From Paenibacillus sp. HGH0039 (GTDB lineage: Bacteria > Bacillota > Bacilli > Paenibacillales > NBRC-103111), in assembly GCF_000411255.1 (NCBI RefSeq), contig NZ_KE150412.1, positions 962,645 to 1,026,644 of the forward strand: 64,000 nt of DNA. The letters run 5' to 3'. This document shows positions 35,019 to 42,957 of the stretch, piece after piece (the stretch's first letter is position 1; each line of letters begins with the position of its first letter). The notes under the pieces were generated by a model. That model made no database searches. It was not told the DNA's origin and saw only the letters and a list, made by a program, of their open reading frames with translations. The translations under genes and the position numbers were made by a program.

Positions 35019-35771
35019 TTAAAACGTACCTGTCGTGTACGGAATGCCCGTGTTAAAACGGCCGGATTGAGCGGAACCAACGCTGCTGGAGTAACCGGCG
35101 AACTGCTGCTGAGCCGGAGTTTGGGAATCCGAAGTCAGGTAGCTGTCATGGGCCGGCTGGTCGCCGCGGTAGTTAGCCGTATGGTAAGACTGCGGAGACG
35201 CGGCTTGGCTGTAGCTTTGCGTGCCGTAGCCTTGGCCATAGGATTGACCGTAGGATTGGGAACCGTAATTTTGTTGAGAGCCGTAGCCTTGGCCGATAGC
35301 GGATTGGCTCAGCCCGTAAGAAGCTTGGCCGTAGCCTTGCTGGGACGGAGTCTGGGAATCCGAACGCAGGTAGCTGTCGTGTCCCGGCTGATCGCCACGG
35401 TAGTTAGCCGTGTGATAAGACTGAGGGGAAGCGAATTGTCCGTAGCTTTGTTGTTGGCTCGTGTAGGATTGATTTCCTTGGTTGCCGTAAGCTTGGGAAC
35501 CGAAGGATTGAGTCAGGCCGTAGGAAGCTTGTCCGAAGCCTTGTTGTTGGGCCGGAGTTTGGGAATCCGAGCGCAGGTAGCTGTCATGACCCGGTTGGTT
35601 GCCGCGGTAGTTAGCCGTGTGGAACGATTGCGGGTTTTGGTAGCTGCCGTATTGGGAATTTTGGAACTGGTTCTGACCGTACGAAGATTGAACATAACCG
35701 GTCGGCTGGAACTTGTTTTGGTATTGGGACTGGGAGCCGATACCAGCTTGATTTTGATACTGGTTGTACAT
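35019..35771 (-). CDS. Tyr/Gln/Ser/Gly-rich low-complexity protein with three HTANYRG repeats
   Basis: A 250-residue protein of very biased composition (Gln, Ser, Tyr, Gly, Asn) starting MYNQYQNQAGIGSQSQYQNK. A conserved motif occurs three times (near residues 50, 118 and 194). Each copy reads HTANYRG(N/D)QP(G/A)HDSYL followed by (R/T)SDSQTP and a Q run. Between repeats are YGQ/YGS-type tandem tracts. No signal peptide or membrane segment is present. AAAGGAGG lies 9 bases before the ATG at 35771. Function unknown; the composition resembles spore coat or spore-matrix proteins and prion-like domains. It is flanked by terminators, so it is a single-gene unit. Confidence 0.8.
   Translation of the reverse strand: MYNQYQNQAGIGSQSQYQNKFQPTGYVQSSYGQNQFQNSQYGSYQNPQSFHTANYRGNQPGHDSYLRSDSQTPAQQQGFGQASYGLTQSFGSQAYGNQGNQSYTSQQQSYGQFASPQSYHTANYRGDQPGHDSYLRSDSQTPSQQGYGQASYGLSQSAIGQGYGSQQNYGSQSYGQSYGQGYGTQSYSQAASPQSYHTANYRGDQPAHDSYLTSDSQTPAQQQFAGYSSSVGSAQSGRFNTGIPYTTGTF
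35104..35634 (-). repeat. Three copies of a coding repeat of about 90 bp
   Basis: Similar blocks at about 35104-35193, 35338-35431 and 35542-35634 encode the HTANYRG motif. Copies differ mostly at third positions, showing the protein motif is under selection. Spacing is about 205-235 bp. Confidence 0.85.
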
Positions 35772-35898
35772 GCGGAGTTCCTCCTTTAAGGAAATTAATG
35801 AGTCTTCCAGACAAGTCTTTCCTTGTTCTGAAGCCTCCACTATTGTTTGCAGGAGCCGCTGAAATTATGAACCGTCCCAGAAATTTTTTTCAGAAAAA

Positions 35899-35937
35899 AC
35901 AAAACCCGACTAGAGCTTGCGCTTTAGTCGGGTTTTG
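35899..35937. terminator. Terminator of the CoA-binding protein gene
   Basis: CAAAACCCGACTA and TAGTCGGGTTTTG form a strong hairpin with T and A tracts, effective in either direction. Confidence 0.88.
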
Positions 35938-35965
35938 ACACTTTTAGCAGCTGTGCCGCACCGGT

Positions 35966-36391
35966 TCAGTTGCCTCTCGGATTCAAAATCGCATCTTCCA
36001 CCTTGATGCAGCGGTCCATTATGACCGTCAGCCCGCCGCGTTGCGCAATTTCAGCCGCTTCTTCATTATAGACGCCCTGCTGCAGCCAAAGAACTTTGGC
36101 TCCCATGCGGACCGCTTCCTCCGCGATCGGCACGACCTGGTCGCTTCTGCGGAACACATTCACGATATCCACATTACCCGGAATATCGGACAGACTGGCA
36201 TAGCTTTGGCCGCCCAAAATGACATCCGCATTCGGATTAACCGGAATAATCTCGTATCCGCGTGATTTCATGGCTGCCGATACCATGTGCGACACCCTTT
36301 CCGGGTTATCGGACAAACCAACTACGGCAATGGGGCCGGCCGAAGCCAGCAAGGTTTTGATTTCGTCTCTGGACGGATTTTCAAAAGGCAT
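35966..36391 (-). CDS. CoA-binding domain protein (YneT/YccU-like)
   Basis: A 141-residue Rossmann-fold protein of the small CoA-binding family. The nucleotide loop is IAVVGLSDNPERVSH (about residues 21-35). PVNPNADVILGGQSYASLSDIP and VLWLQQGVYNEEAAEIA follow, with a late VIMDRCIKVED. These proteins bind CoA or a related nucleotide, but a physiological role is not established. AAGGGAG lies 7 bases before the ATG. A strong terminator follows. Confidence 0.9.
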   Translation of the reverse strand: MPFENPSRDEIKTLLASAGPIAVVGLSDNPERVSHMVSAAMKSRGYEIIPVNPNADVILGGQSYASLSDIPGNVDIVNVFRRSDQVVPIAEEAVRMGAKVLWLQQGVYNEEAAEIAQRGGLTVIMDRCIKVEDAILNPRGN

Positions 36392-36443
36392 GAGAACACT
36401 CCCTTTCGCTATTTAAAGAACCGGCCTTGTTCGTTGTCTGTTC

Positions 36444-37268
36444 TTAATCAGCCGTATAGGACAAGCCCTGCTTGCCCATCGCTTCCCAGATGCCGATGAA
36501 CAGCTTTTTGTCCAGCTGAACATTTTTGCTGCCCGTCCACGGGTCGTTCACGTAAACGGACGTCTCGTCGTAACCGACCATTAATACCGCATGCTCGGAA
36601 AATGTCGCGCGGATCGGACCGATGGAGGTATTCCATTCGGACCAGCGGGTCGGCATCGTGAAACCGATGGTCGTCCAAACGACAACCGGGCGGCCGTTTG
36701 CGATTTGTTTTTCATACGCGTCAAAAGACTCGCCCGTTAAATCTACGGCTGAAGGAATATGCGATTTCAACAGCGGAAACAGCGCCTTGTGGTAAATGCC
36801 GAAGCCTTTGGATTTCCCGGTACCGTCTCCCACATAGCCAATGTTCGGGTGGCCCCACGAAGCAATCGTCCCGTCTTTGTTCCAAACGATAGGAGTCGGG
36901 TCCTTCGGCATTTCGTCGTACAGCTGCATCTTGTCCAATTTGATGCCTTTATAATGAAGCATCATGGCAATCGAAGTAATTTCGCAGCCGGACGGCAGTT
37001 CCGGTTTCTGCGCGATAACGGGCGCATCGATCATAGCCTTCGTTTTCCGCTGCTCTGGAACCTGTTCCGCCGCCGGTGGCTGCTCAGGTTCAGGCAGAGG
37101 CTGTTTTTCCAATTTCGCGTCCATAGCCATGACAGTCTGAACGTCTTGCCCGCTTATTTTGGCATATAGCATCACAGACATGAAACCGCCTGAGAACAAT
37201 AACCCGAGGATCAGAAAGAAACCGAACGTTACTTTCATGCCCCTCCAAATAATGCGCATCCTATTCAC
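36444..37268 (-). CDS. Membrane-anchored C39-like cysteine peptidase
   Basis: About 274 residues: an N-terminal membrane segment (about 12-36), a Pro/Glu-rich linker, then a papain-like C39_2 domain. Catalytic Cys lies in LPSGCEITSIAM, His in FSEHAVLMVGYD and Asn/Asp in VYVNDPWTG. The domain should face outside, where it could cut wall-associated peptides or proteins. The frame opens with GTG at 37268; ATG at 37259 is an alternative, both just 5-14 bases past the aroA stop. The close spacing suggests co-transcription with aroA. Substrate unknown. Confidence 0.82.
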   Translation of the reverse strand: MNRMRIIWRGMKVTFGFFLILGLLFSGGFMSVMLYAKISGQDVQTVMAMDAKLEKQPLPEPEQPPAAEQVPEQRKTKAMIDAPVIAQKPELPSGCEITSIAMMLHYKGIKLDKMQLYDEMPKDPTPIVWNKDGTIASWGHPNIGYVGDGTGKSKGFGIYHKALFPLLKSHIPSAVDLTGESFDAYEKQIANGRPVVVWTTIGFTMPTRWSEWNTSIGPIRATFSEHAVLMVGYDETSVYVNDPWTGSKNVQLDKKLFIGIWEAMGKQGLSYTAD

Positions 37269-37272
37269 CCAT

Positions 37273-38580
37273 TCATTCGTTCGTTAATTCGATGTGCGCT
37301 CCGAGTGAAATCATATGATCGAAAAACTGCGGATAAGATTTGGCCACATGGTGGGCGTCACGGATAACAAGACCCTGCTTGCTCCTCAGCCCTGCCACGG
37401 ACAGGGCCATAATGACGCGATGGTCATAATGCGCGTTAATTTCCACGCCGCCTTCAAGCCCTTCCGGCCGGCCGTGGACAATGATTTCGCTTTGACGCTC
37501 TTCCACGTCGGCTCCGGCTTTGCGCAGCTCGTTCAGGAAATCCGTAATCCGGTCGCACTCTTTGTAGCGGAGATTCTCCACGTTGTAAAAACGCGAGGTG
37601 CCTTCCGCGAACACCGCGGCCGCTACCATAGCAAGCACCGCGTCCGTAAAATGATCGCCGTCGAATTCGCCGGCTTTAAGTTTGCCCGTGCCTTGTACGC
37701 GCACGATTCCATCCTTGTGAGTCAGCGAGACTCCCATGGCGCGGAGAACGTCCACGCAGGCTTTCTCGCCTTGACGGCTGTTCTCGTCGAGACGATGAAC
37801 GGTAACATCCGAGCGGGTGACGGCCGCAGCCGCCAAGATCGCCGCGGATCCGGGGTAATCCCCCTGCACGACATACTCCTGCGCACGGTAGGATTGATTG
37901 CCGGGAATCCGGTAATGCATAAGATCTTCGCTGGCTTCCACGCGAATCCCTGCTTGTTCGAGCACTTCCAGTGTTTGTCCGACAATCACTTTGGACTTCA
38001 AATCGTGAAGCACTTCGATTTCACTGTCTTCTTGGAGCAGAGGAGTCAAAAACAGAAGGGAGCTCAAAAACTGCGAGCTTACGCTGCCCGACACGGTAAT
38101 TTTGCCGCCGCGGGGCTGTCCCCCTTTAATAGTTATCGGCAGACGGCCCTCATTATGTTCGACTTGGACGTTCATTTGTTCCAGCGTTTCAATGAGATCC
38201 ATATGCGGCCGCTTGCCGAGCGATTCCGGATATTGATTAATGAAAGTAACTTCGCTTTGGCAGAGGGCTGCCGTAGACATCAGAAAACGGAGAACCGCTC
38301 CCGCGTTGCCGACGTTTAATTCTTTGATCGGGAGAGGGTTTTTGCCGAATCCCTTAATCACCATCTTATACTCGTCTTCTTCGATAACCGCGCCCAAATC
38401 CCGGATGCACCGGCGCATGGCGTCACTGTCTTCACTGTGAGCCGGGTAGTGGATCGTACTCGTACCGTCAGCGAGCGCTGCAAGAAGGAGGTAACGGGTC
38501 GTATAGTTTTTGGAAGACAGCGCCTGAATTTCTCCCTGCAGGTTCGGTGTCGCTTTTACAATGGCTTTCATGGAATTCAT
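37273..38580 (-). CDS. aroA: 3-phosphoshikimate 1-carboxyvinyltransferase (EPSP synthase)
   Basis: A 435-residue enzyme of the shikimate pathway joining PEP and shikimate-3-phosphate. Recognisable sites include SSKNYTTRYLLLAALADG, SGSVSSQFLSSLL, DHFTDAVLAM, RYKECDRI, YDHRVIMAL and AKSYPQFFD. The PEP loop reads GNAGAVLRFL where most enzymes have GNAGT(A/T)MR, so the conserved Thr is Ala and the downstream Pro is Phe. AAAGGAG precedes the ATG. The shikimate kinase gene lies 1.2 kb away. The variant motifs raise the possibility of a divergent paralogue, but the other catalytic residues look intact. Confidence 0.88.
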   Translation of the reverse strand: MNSMKAIVKATPNLQGEIQALSSKNYTTRYLLLAALADGTSTIHYPAHSEDSDAMRRCIRDLGAVIEEDEYKMVIKGFGKNPLPIKELNVGNAGAVLRFLMSTAALCQSEVTFINQYPESLGKRPHMDLIETLEQMNVQVEHNEGRLPITIKGGQPRGGKITVSGSVSSQFLSSLLFLTPLLQEDSEIEVLHDLKSKVIVGQTLEVLEQAGIRVEASEDLMHYRIPGNQSYRAQEYVVQGDYPGSAAILAAAAVTRSDVTVHRLDENSRQGEKACVDVLRAMGVSLTHKDGIVRVQGTGKLKAGEFDGDHFTDAVLAMVAAAVFAEGTSRFYNVENLRYKECDRITDFLNELRKAGADVEERQSEIIVHGRPEGLEGGVEINAHYDHRVIMALSVAGLRSKQGLVIRDAHHVAKSYPQFFDHMISLGAHIELTNE

Positions 38581-38628
38581 GGTAGTTCTCTCCTTTGGTC
38601 GATGAGTGGTCTGTGTACGGCCTTCTGT

Positions 38629-38988
38629 TTATATGTAAAAGCCGGCAAAAGCCAAGCCGATTCCGGCCAGATAGCTTACGGCCAGATAGATCATATCCAG
38701 ATTAAAAAGTTTTTTCTTTCTCAGCTTCCAGCTGTCCAGCTTTAAAGTGGAAAACGTCGTAAAGGCGCCGGTAAAGCCTGTTCCCAGCCCGATAAGCAAG
38801 GCGGCATCCGTCACATGCCCGAACAGCCACCCCAGGAAAAAACATCCTGTGAGATTGACGGCCAGTGTGCCGAATGGAAACGGAGAAGCCGAACGGCTCT
38901 GGACCCAGCCGGCTAATTTATATCTGGCGATGGAGCCGACGAATCCTCCGGCCCCTACCAGCAGTACATTCATCCAGCCCGCATTCAT
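38629..38988 (-). CDS. crcB: CrcB/Fluc fluoride channel subunit (downstream copy)
   Basis: A 119-residue four-helix membrane protein. CrcB motifs are GGFVGSIARYKL, FGTLAVNLTGCFFLG and GFTGAFTTFSTLKLD. Fluc proteins are dual-topology channels that export fluoride; paired genes make antiparallel heterodimers. This copy overlaps the upstream copy by 4 bases (ATGA), showing coupling. The basic RKKK stretch after the third helix region would set opposite topology to its partner. Start ATG at 38988. Confidence 0.93.
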   Translation of the reverse strand: MNAGWMNVLLVGAGGFVGSIARYKLAGWVQSRSASPFPFGTLAVNLTGCFFLGWLFGHVTDAALLIGLGTGFTGAFTTFSTLKLDSWKLRKKKLFNLDMIYLAVSYLAGIGLAFAGFYI

Positions 38989-39362
38989 AGGGCTTTCTCC
39001 TTCCTGCGGTGCGCGGCAGCCGTGCCCAGACTGACGGCAGCAAGCCCTCCCAACAGACTGACCCCGATGTAAAGCAGGGCTGCCGGCACCTGATTATCTC
39101 GAAGCATCCGGACCGTTTCCATACTGAAGGTGGAAAAAGTCGTGAAAGCTCCGATAAAACCAGTCGTAACGGCAGTACGCAGCTCCTGCGGCCATTTAGG
39201 CAGCAGAGCTTCGCTGAAATAACCGAGCAGAATGCAGCCGATCATATTGCAGGCCAGCGTGCCCCACGGGAAGGAACCATTCCCTTCGTTCCATAGAACG
39301 GATAACCCATACCGGGACAGGGCTCCGAACACGCCGGCTGTTCCGATGATCCAACTTTTCAT
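38985..39362 (-). CDS. crcB: CrcB/Fluc fluoride channel subunit (upstream copy)
   Basis: A 125-residue partner of the following crcB, with GVFGALSRYGLSVL, PWGTLACNMIGCILLGY and GFIGAFTTFSTFSMET. The Phe-box and polar track residues of Fluc channels (Asn in CNMIG, TTFST) are present. The start at 39362 follows AGGTGG; the open frame runs far upstream (to 39731) but this crosses the rhodanese gene and is not protein-like. No fluoride riboswitch was recognised upstream, so regulation is unclear. Confidence 0.93.
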   Translation of the reverse strand: MKSWIIGTAGVFGALSRYGLSVLWNEGNGSFPWGTLACNMIGCILLGYFSEALLPKWPQELRTAVTTGFIGAFTTFSTFSMETVRMLRDNQVPAALLYIGVSLLGGLAAVSLGTAAAHRRKEKAL

Positions 39363-39428
39363 GGGCAAACCACCTATTCTGTCCCGTATTTTGCTTTGAA
39401 GATAGATTCGGTGAAGTCCGGAGACGGT

Positions 39429-39458
39429 TTGACTCCGTGCTTCCGGGTTTTGTATAGT
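39429..39458 (+). promoter_or_regulatory. Promoter of the rhodanese gene
   Basis: TTGACT (39429-39434), an 18-base spacer and TATAGT (39453-39458), 37 bases before the start codon. Confidence 0.65.
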
Positions 39459-39494
39459 TACAGGGAAAACGAGAATACAGGAGGTGCGATTGAT

Positions 39495-39788
39495 ATGAAT
39501 AAGATTCAACCCTCGGAATTGAAAGCCCGACTTGCGGCGGGTGAGCCGCTGTGCGTTATCGACGTACGCGAGCCCGAAGAAGTCGCGGCCGGTCAAATTG
39601 CCGGTGCCAAATCGATTCCCTTGATGGAAATTCACACCCGTCTTCACGAAATCCCTAAAGAAGGCGAAGTCATTCTGGTCTGCCGCAGTGGCAACCGGAG
39701 CGGGAAAGCATACGATTTCCTGGAGTCCCAAGGCTTTGCGAATTTGAAAAACATGGAGGGCGGAATGCTCGCCTGGGAACAGCTTTAA
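39495..39788 (+). CDS. Single-domain rhodanese-like sulfurtransferase
   Basis: A 97-residue cytoplasmic rhodanese. CVIDVREPEEVAAGQIAGA is the family entry motif, and the active-site loop is CRSGNRSG with the persulfide-carrying Cys63. The end reads NMEGGMLAWEQL. It should transfer sulfane sulfur, although the acceptor is unknown. AGGAGGTG lies 8 bases before the ATG at 39495; the longer frame from 39396 is not supported. It is transcribed from its own promoter, divergent from crcB. Confidence 0.92.
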   Translation: MNKIQPSELKARLAAGEPLCVIDVREPEEVAAGQIAGAKSIPLMEIHTRLHEIPKEGEVILVCRSGNRSGKAYDFLESQGFANLKNMEGGMLAWEQL

Positions 39789-39813
39789 GCCCGCCGCCTG
39801 ACGAGCGGCCCGG

Positions 39814-40362
39814 TCAGCCTGAAAGTTCTTCCCGCTTCAGCCTTTCTTTGGTCCAGGCGTTAAAGATGTGTTCGGCAATGTCGTCCGCGGCAAGCGGTGA
39901 CGTATCGATTGTAAGGTCGGCAAACCTGTACGCATCTTGACGTTCCTGGAGCATCGTACGGACCTTTTCTTCCAGTCCGCTTCCCTGCAGCAAAGGCCGG
40001 TTGGAGTCGTTTTTAACCCGCTCCACGATGGTCTCCAAACTTGCGGACAAAGCCGCGACAAAGCCCCGCTCGCTCATGCACGCCCGGTTCTCCTTCGCCA
40101 GTACGGCACCGCCTCCGGTTGAAATCACCCGATGGCTGCCGGCCAGCGTCTCCCGGATGACCTCACGCTCCAAAGTCCGGAAATGAGCTTCCCCGTGCGT
40201 GGCGAACAGCTCCGGAATCGACATTCCGGCTTTTTTTACAATTTCCTCATCGGTATCTATCATAGGCCAACCCAACCGATCAGCCAACTTTAACCCGACA
40301 GTCGTTTTACCAGTGCCCATAAACCCAATCAGCACTATATTTGATCTCGGTTGTGTGCTCAT
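39814..40362 (-). CDS. aroK: Shikimate kinase
   Basis: A 182-residue P-loop kinase that phosphorylates shikimate, two steps... before chorismate, feeding AroA. Walker A is GFMGTGKTT (about residues 13-21). The shikimate-binding Asp lies in MIDTDEEI, the Arg in HFRTLEREVI and the Gly-rich VISTGGGAVL. The lid is NDSNRPLLQG with its catalytic Arg. Length is normal (about 170-185). The ribosome binding site is weak (GAGAGG, long spacer). It is convergent with the rhodanese gene, only 25 bases apart. Confidence 0.94.
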   Translation of the reverse strand: MSTQPRSNIVLIGFMGTGKTTVGLKLADRLGWPMIDTDEEIVKKAGMSIPELFATHGEAHFRTLEREVIRETLAGSHRVISTGGGAVLAKENRACMSERGFVAALSASLETIVERVKNDSNRPLLQGSGLEEKVRTMLQERQDAYRFADLTIDTSPLAADDIAEHIFNAWTKERLKREELSG

Positions 40363-40545
40363 CGTGCCCGTCGATCCTCTCTCGGTTTAAACTTTCCACT
40401 ATCATATCACAGCAAAAGCCCCGGATGAATACAAATCGCATCAATTTCATATGGTATAGTGAATAAACCTTTTCAAAGACAGCAAAAATGAGAGTACGTA
40501 CGCAATCCGTAGAAGGATCAGTAGATTACAAGGAGCGATGTCCGA

Positions 40546-40890
40546 TTGATGCCTCATCCCAGGATTCCCGATCCCGGCCGGAATACTTCCGGTCGGCTGA
40601 GTCAGATGCTTCAGCCCTCGTACATGCTGTGCAGAGATGACGTAGTCTGGGCGCTCGAGTTTATACGCAAAAAAATGGCTGAGCAGGATCCCCGGTTAAA
40701 GGAACTCACTCAGCCGCGTCTATTGAAAAACTTTGAATCTTTCGCCGAAGTGTCCATGATGCTTGTCCATCGCAGAAGCGCCTTCGATCAGGAAGCAGAC
40801 CGTATCAAAAGCTGTCTGAAAGAAGCTTCGTACGGTCTCTTCGAGAATGAACCCCTTTCGGAGCGGGATTCCTCACCGGCAAACGATTAG
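40546..40890 (+). CDS. Hypothetical protein, 114 aa
   Basis: A small soluble protein I do not recognise. It has a Pro-rich start, then a helical, charged body: CRDDVVWALEFIRKKMAEQD, LLKNFESFAEVSMMLVHRRS and FDQEADRIKSCLKEASYGLF. No signal peptide, membrane segment or metal motif is visible. AAGGAG lies 10 bases before a TTG at 40546; the adjacent ATG at 40549 is 13 bases away and is the alternative start. It lies between aroK (divergent) and gndA (convergent). Confidence 0.7.
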   Translation: MMPHPRIPDPGRNTSGRLSQMLQPSYMLCRDDVVWALEFIRKKMAEQDPRLKELTQPRLLKNFESFAEVSMMLVHRRSAFDQEADRIKSCLKEASYGLFENEPLSERDSSPAND

Positions 40891-40980
40891 GAAGCACGGG
40901 CGATGCCGTACCCCACTGGAAGCCGGCGAAACGGACGCAGTGTCCGGTAAGGCGGAACGGAGCCGGTTCGGGTTCCGTTG

Positions 40981-42393
40981 TTAGCTTTCGAGCCAGTTGT
41001 AGTGGAAGGTGCCTTCTTTATCCACACGCTGGAACGTGTGCGCGCCGAAATAATCGCGCTGGGCTTGCAGAAGATTGGCCGGCAGGCGCTCTGTGCGGTA
41101 ACTGTCGTAATAAGCCAGCGCGGAGGCGAAAGCCGGTGCCGGAATACCGCGCGTTACCGCTACGGAAACGACGTTTCTCCAAGCATCCTGGTAGTTTTCC
41201 ACGATGTTTTTGAAGTAATCGTCCAGCAGCAAGTTGCGGAGTTCCGGATCGCGGTCGTACGCATCCTTGATGTTTTGCAGGAAACGAGCACGGATAATGC
41301 AGCCGCCGCGGAAAATCATGGCGATTTCGCCGTAACTCAGATTCCAGTTGTACTCTTCGGATGCGGCGCGCATTTGAGCGAAGCCTTGTGCATACGAAGC
41401 GATTTTGCTCGCGTACAGAGCTTTACGGACCGCTTCGATAAACTCTTCGCGCTTGCCTTCAAACGGCTTCACCGCCGGACCGTTCAGCACTTTGCTTGCA
41501 GCTACCCGCTCTTCTTTCATGGCGGACAGGAAACGGGAGAACACGGATTCCGTAATGATGGAAAGCGGCACGCCCAGATCCAGGGAGCTTTGGCTGGTCC
41601 ACTTGCCCGTGCCCTTCTGACCTGCGGAATCGAGGATAACGTCGACCATCGGCTTGCCGGTTTCTTCGTCGTATTTCGTGAAAATATCACGGGTGATTTC
41701 GATCAGGTAGCTGTCCAGCTCGCCTTTGTTCCACTCCGTGAAAATTTCGTGCAGTTCTTCCGTGCTGACGTTCAGCACGTCTTTAAGCAGTTGATAAGCT
41801 TCGCAGATCAGCTGCATATCGCCGTATTCGATGCCGTTATGTACCATTTTAACGTAGTGACCGGCGCCGTCCGGACCGATATACGTACAGCATGGATCGC
41901 CGTTCACTTTGGCGGAGATCGCCGTCAGGATCGGTTCCACGAGCTTGTATGCGTCTTTCTGTCCGCCAGGCATGATGGACGGGCCTTTAAGCGCGCCCTC
42001 TTCACCGCCGGAAACACCCGTGCCGATAAAGCGGATGCCGCGTGCTTCCAGTTCTTTGTTGCGGCGCTGGGTATCCGGGAAGTAGGCGTTTCCGCCGTCG
42101 ATCAGGATATCTCCCTCGGACAGAAGCGGAACGAGTTGTTCAATGGTCGCGTCGGTCGCTTGTCCGGCTTTGACCATAATTAAAATTTTGCGCGGAGTTT
42201 CGAGCGACTGCACGAATTCTTCCATGCTGAAAGTACCGACCAGGTTGCGACCGGTTGCCTCTTCAAGAAGTTCTTTCGTTTTCTCAGGCGAGCGGTTAAA
42301 AACGGAAACGGTAAAGCCGCGGCTCTCGATGTTAAGCGCCAGGTTTTTACCCATGACCGCAAGACCGATTACACCAATTTGCTGTTTGGACAT
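40981..42393 (-). CDS. gndA: 6-phosphogluconate dehydrogenase, decarboxylating
   Basis: A 470-residue pentose phosphate enzyme converting 6-phosphogluconate to ribulose-5-phosphate with reduction of NADP+. The Rossmann loop is [15 protein letters not shown]. The conserved [21 protein letters not shown], the catalytic [15 protein letters not shown] and the C-terminal [12 protein letters not shown] are intact. AAGGGTG lies upstream of the ATG. A promoter-like pair lies some 470 bases upstream with nothing recognisable in between, so a long leader is possible. Confidence 0.97.
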   Translation of the reverse strand: MSKQQIGVIGLAVMGKNLALNIESRGFTVSVFNRSPEKTKELLEEATGRNLVGTFSMEEFVQSLETPRKILIMVKAGQATDATIEQLVPLLSEGDILIDGGNAYFPDTQRRNKELEARGIRFIGTGVSGGEEGALKGPSIMPGGQKDAYKLVEPILTAISAKVNGDPCCTYIGPDGAGHYVKMVHNGIEYGDMQLICEAYQLLKDVLNVSTEELHEIFTEWNKGELDSYLIEITRDIFTKYDEETGKPMVDVILDSAGQKGTGKWTSQSSLDLGVPLSIITESVFSRFLSAMKEERVAASKVLNGPAVKPFEGKREEFIEAVRKALYASKIASYAQGFAQMRAASEEYNWNLSYGEIAMIFRGGCIIRARFLQNIKDAYDRDPELRNLLLDDYFKNIVENYQDAWRNVVSVAVTRGIPAPAFASALAYYDSYRTERLPANLLQAQRDYFGAHTFQRVDKEGTFHYNWLES

Positions 42394-42957
42394 GAATCAA
42401 ACACCCTTTCCTCTTGTATTAGATCGTCACCGCTCCCACTTGGTGTCAGAACGGCTGCCGAAGGATGGATTCGACCCGCTCGGGAACAAACGGCGCATTT
42501 TCCGTTACGGATCATGCAAGGACCGCTGCTCACGGCTCGAGGCAAAGCTTCCGGGCTTGCGTTTGCTGATCAAAATTCGGGGCGTTACACGTGTAAGAAC
42601 AGCCGAAAATTTGTGTGAAAAAAAGCACATTGCCCGGTGGTTTCCACATTCCCGTAGATTTCCCAAAGCATCTGCGCCTGATTCCGCGTGCCGCATGTTC
42701 CAGTTCTTAACATGGACCCGAGCGCCCCCGATAGCACAGATCAGTCAAACCGCCCAACATGCTGATTCCGCCCGTGAACCGCATTATGACGTTAAACCAC
42801 TGCAGTCATAAATGAAACGTGGCATCACAAATGTGCGGAAGCCGCATCGAACTCATCGTTGACTTGATGATAAACGTTCCGCGGATCGGATGTCAATTTT
42901 ATCTGACAATCTTTTTCGGTAGAGCGCTTTCTTTGTTCCGTCCGGAAAACGAGTGTT
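42394..42957 (-). other. Gene-free stretch between gndA and the Tad-like locus
   Basis: About 560 bases with no convincing ORF on either strand. It contains one good minus-strand promoter candidate (42868-42896) pointing to gndA. The transcript it would start is about 470 bases before gndA, long enough for an untranslated regulatory leader or an independent small RNA. By eye I could not match it to 6S RNA, SRP RNA, RNase P or a known riboswitch. Confidence 0.5.
42868..42896 (-). promoter_or_regulatory. SigA-type promoter candidate upstream of gndA
   Basis: TTGACA (42896-42891), a 17-base spacer and TTATCA (42873-42868) on the minus strand. Confidence 0.5.

Noticed and set aside
35104-35634. 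CRISPR-like spaced repeats
   Set aside because: Repeats are in frame within a protein-coding gene, spaced over 200 bp apart, and diverge at third codon positions.
39363-39490. Fluoride riboswitch before the crcB pair
   Set aside because: Looked for the conserved GGNGAUGG and CUGAUGRCUCCUAC elements on the minus strand; neither was found.
39363-39731. Upstream extension of the first CrcB protein
   Set aside because: Runs antisense through the rhodanese gene and lacks membrane-protein character; AGGTGG supports 39362.
40978-42183. 401-codon open frame antisense to gndA
   Set aside because: A shadow of codon bias in gndA; no recognisable protein features.
42505-42696. 63-codon minus-strand frame in the gndA leader region
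   Set aside because: No ribosome binding site and unlikely protein composition.
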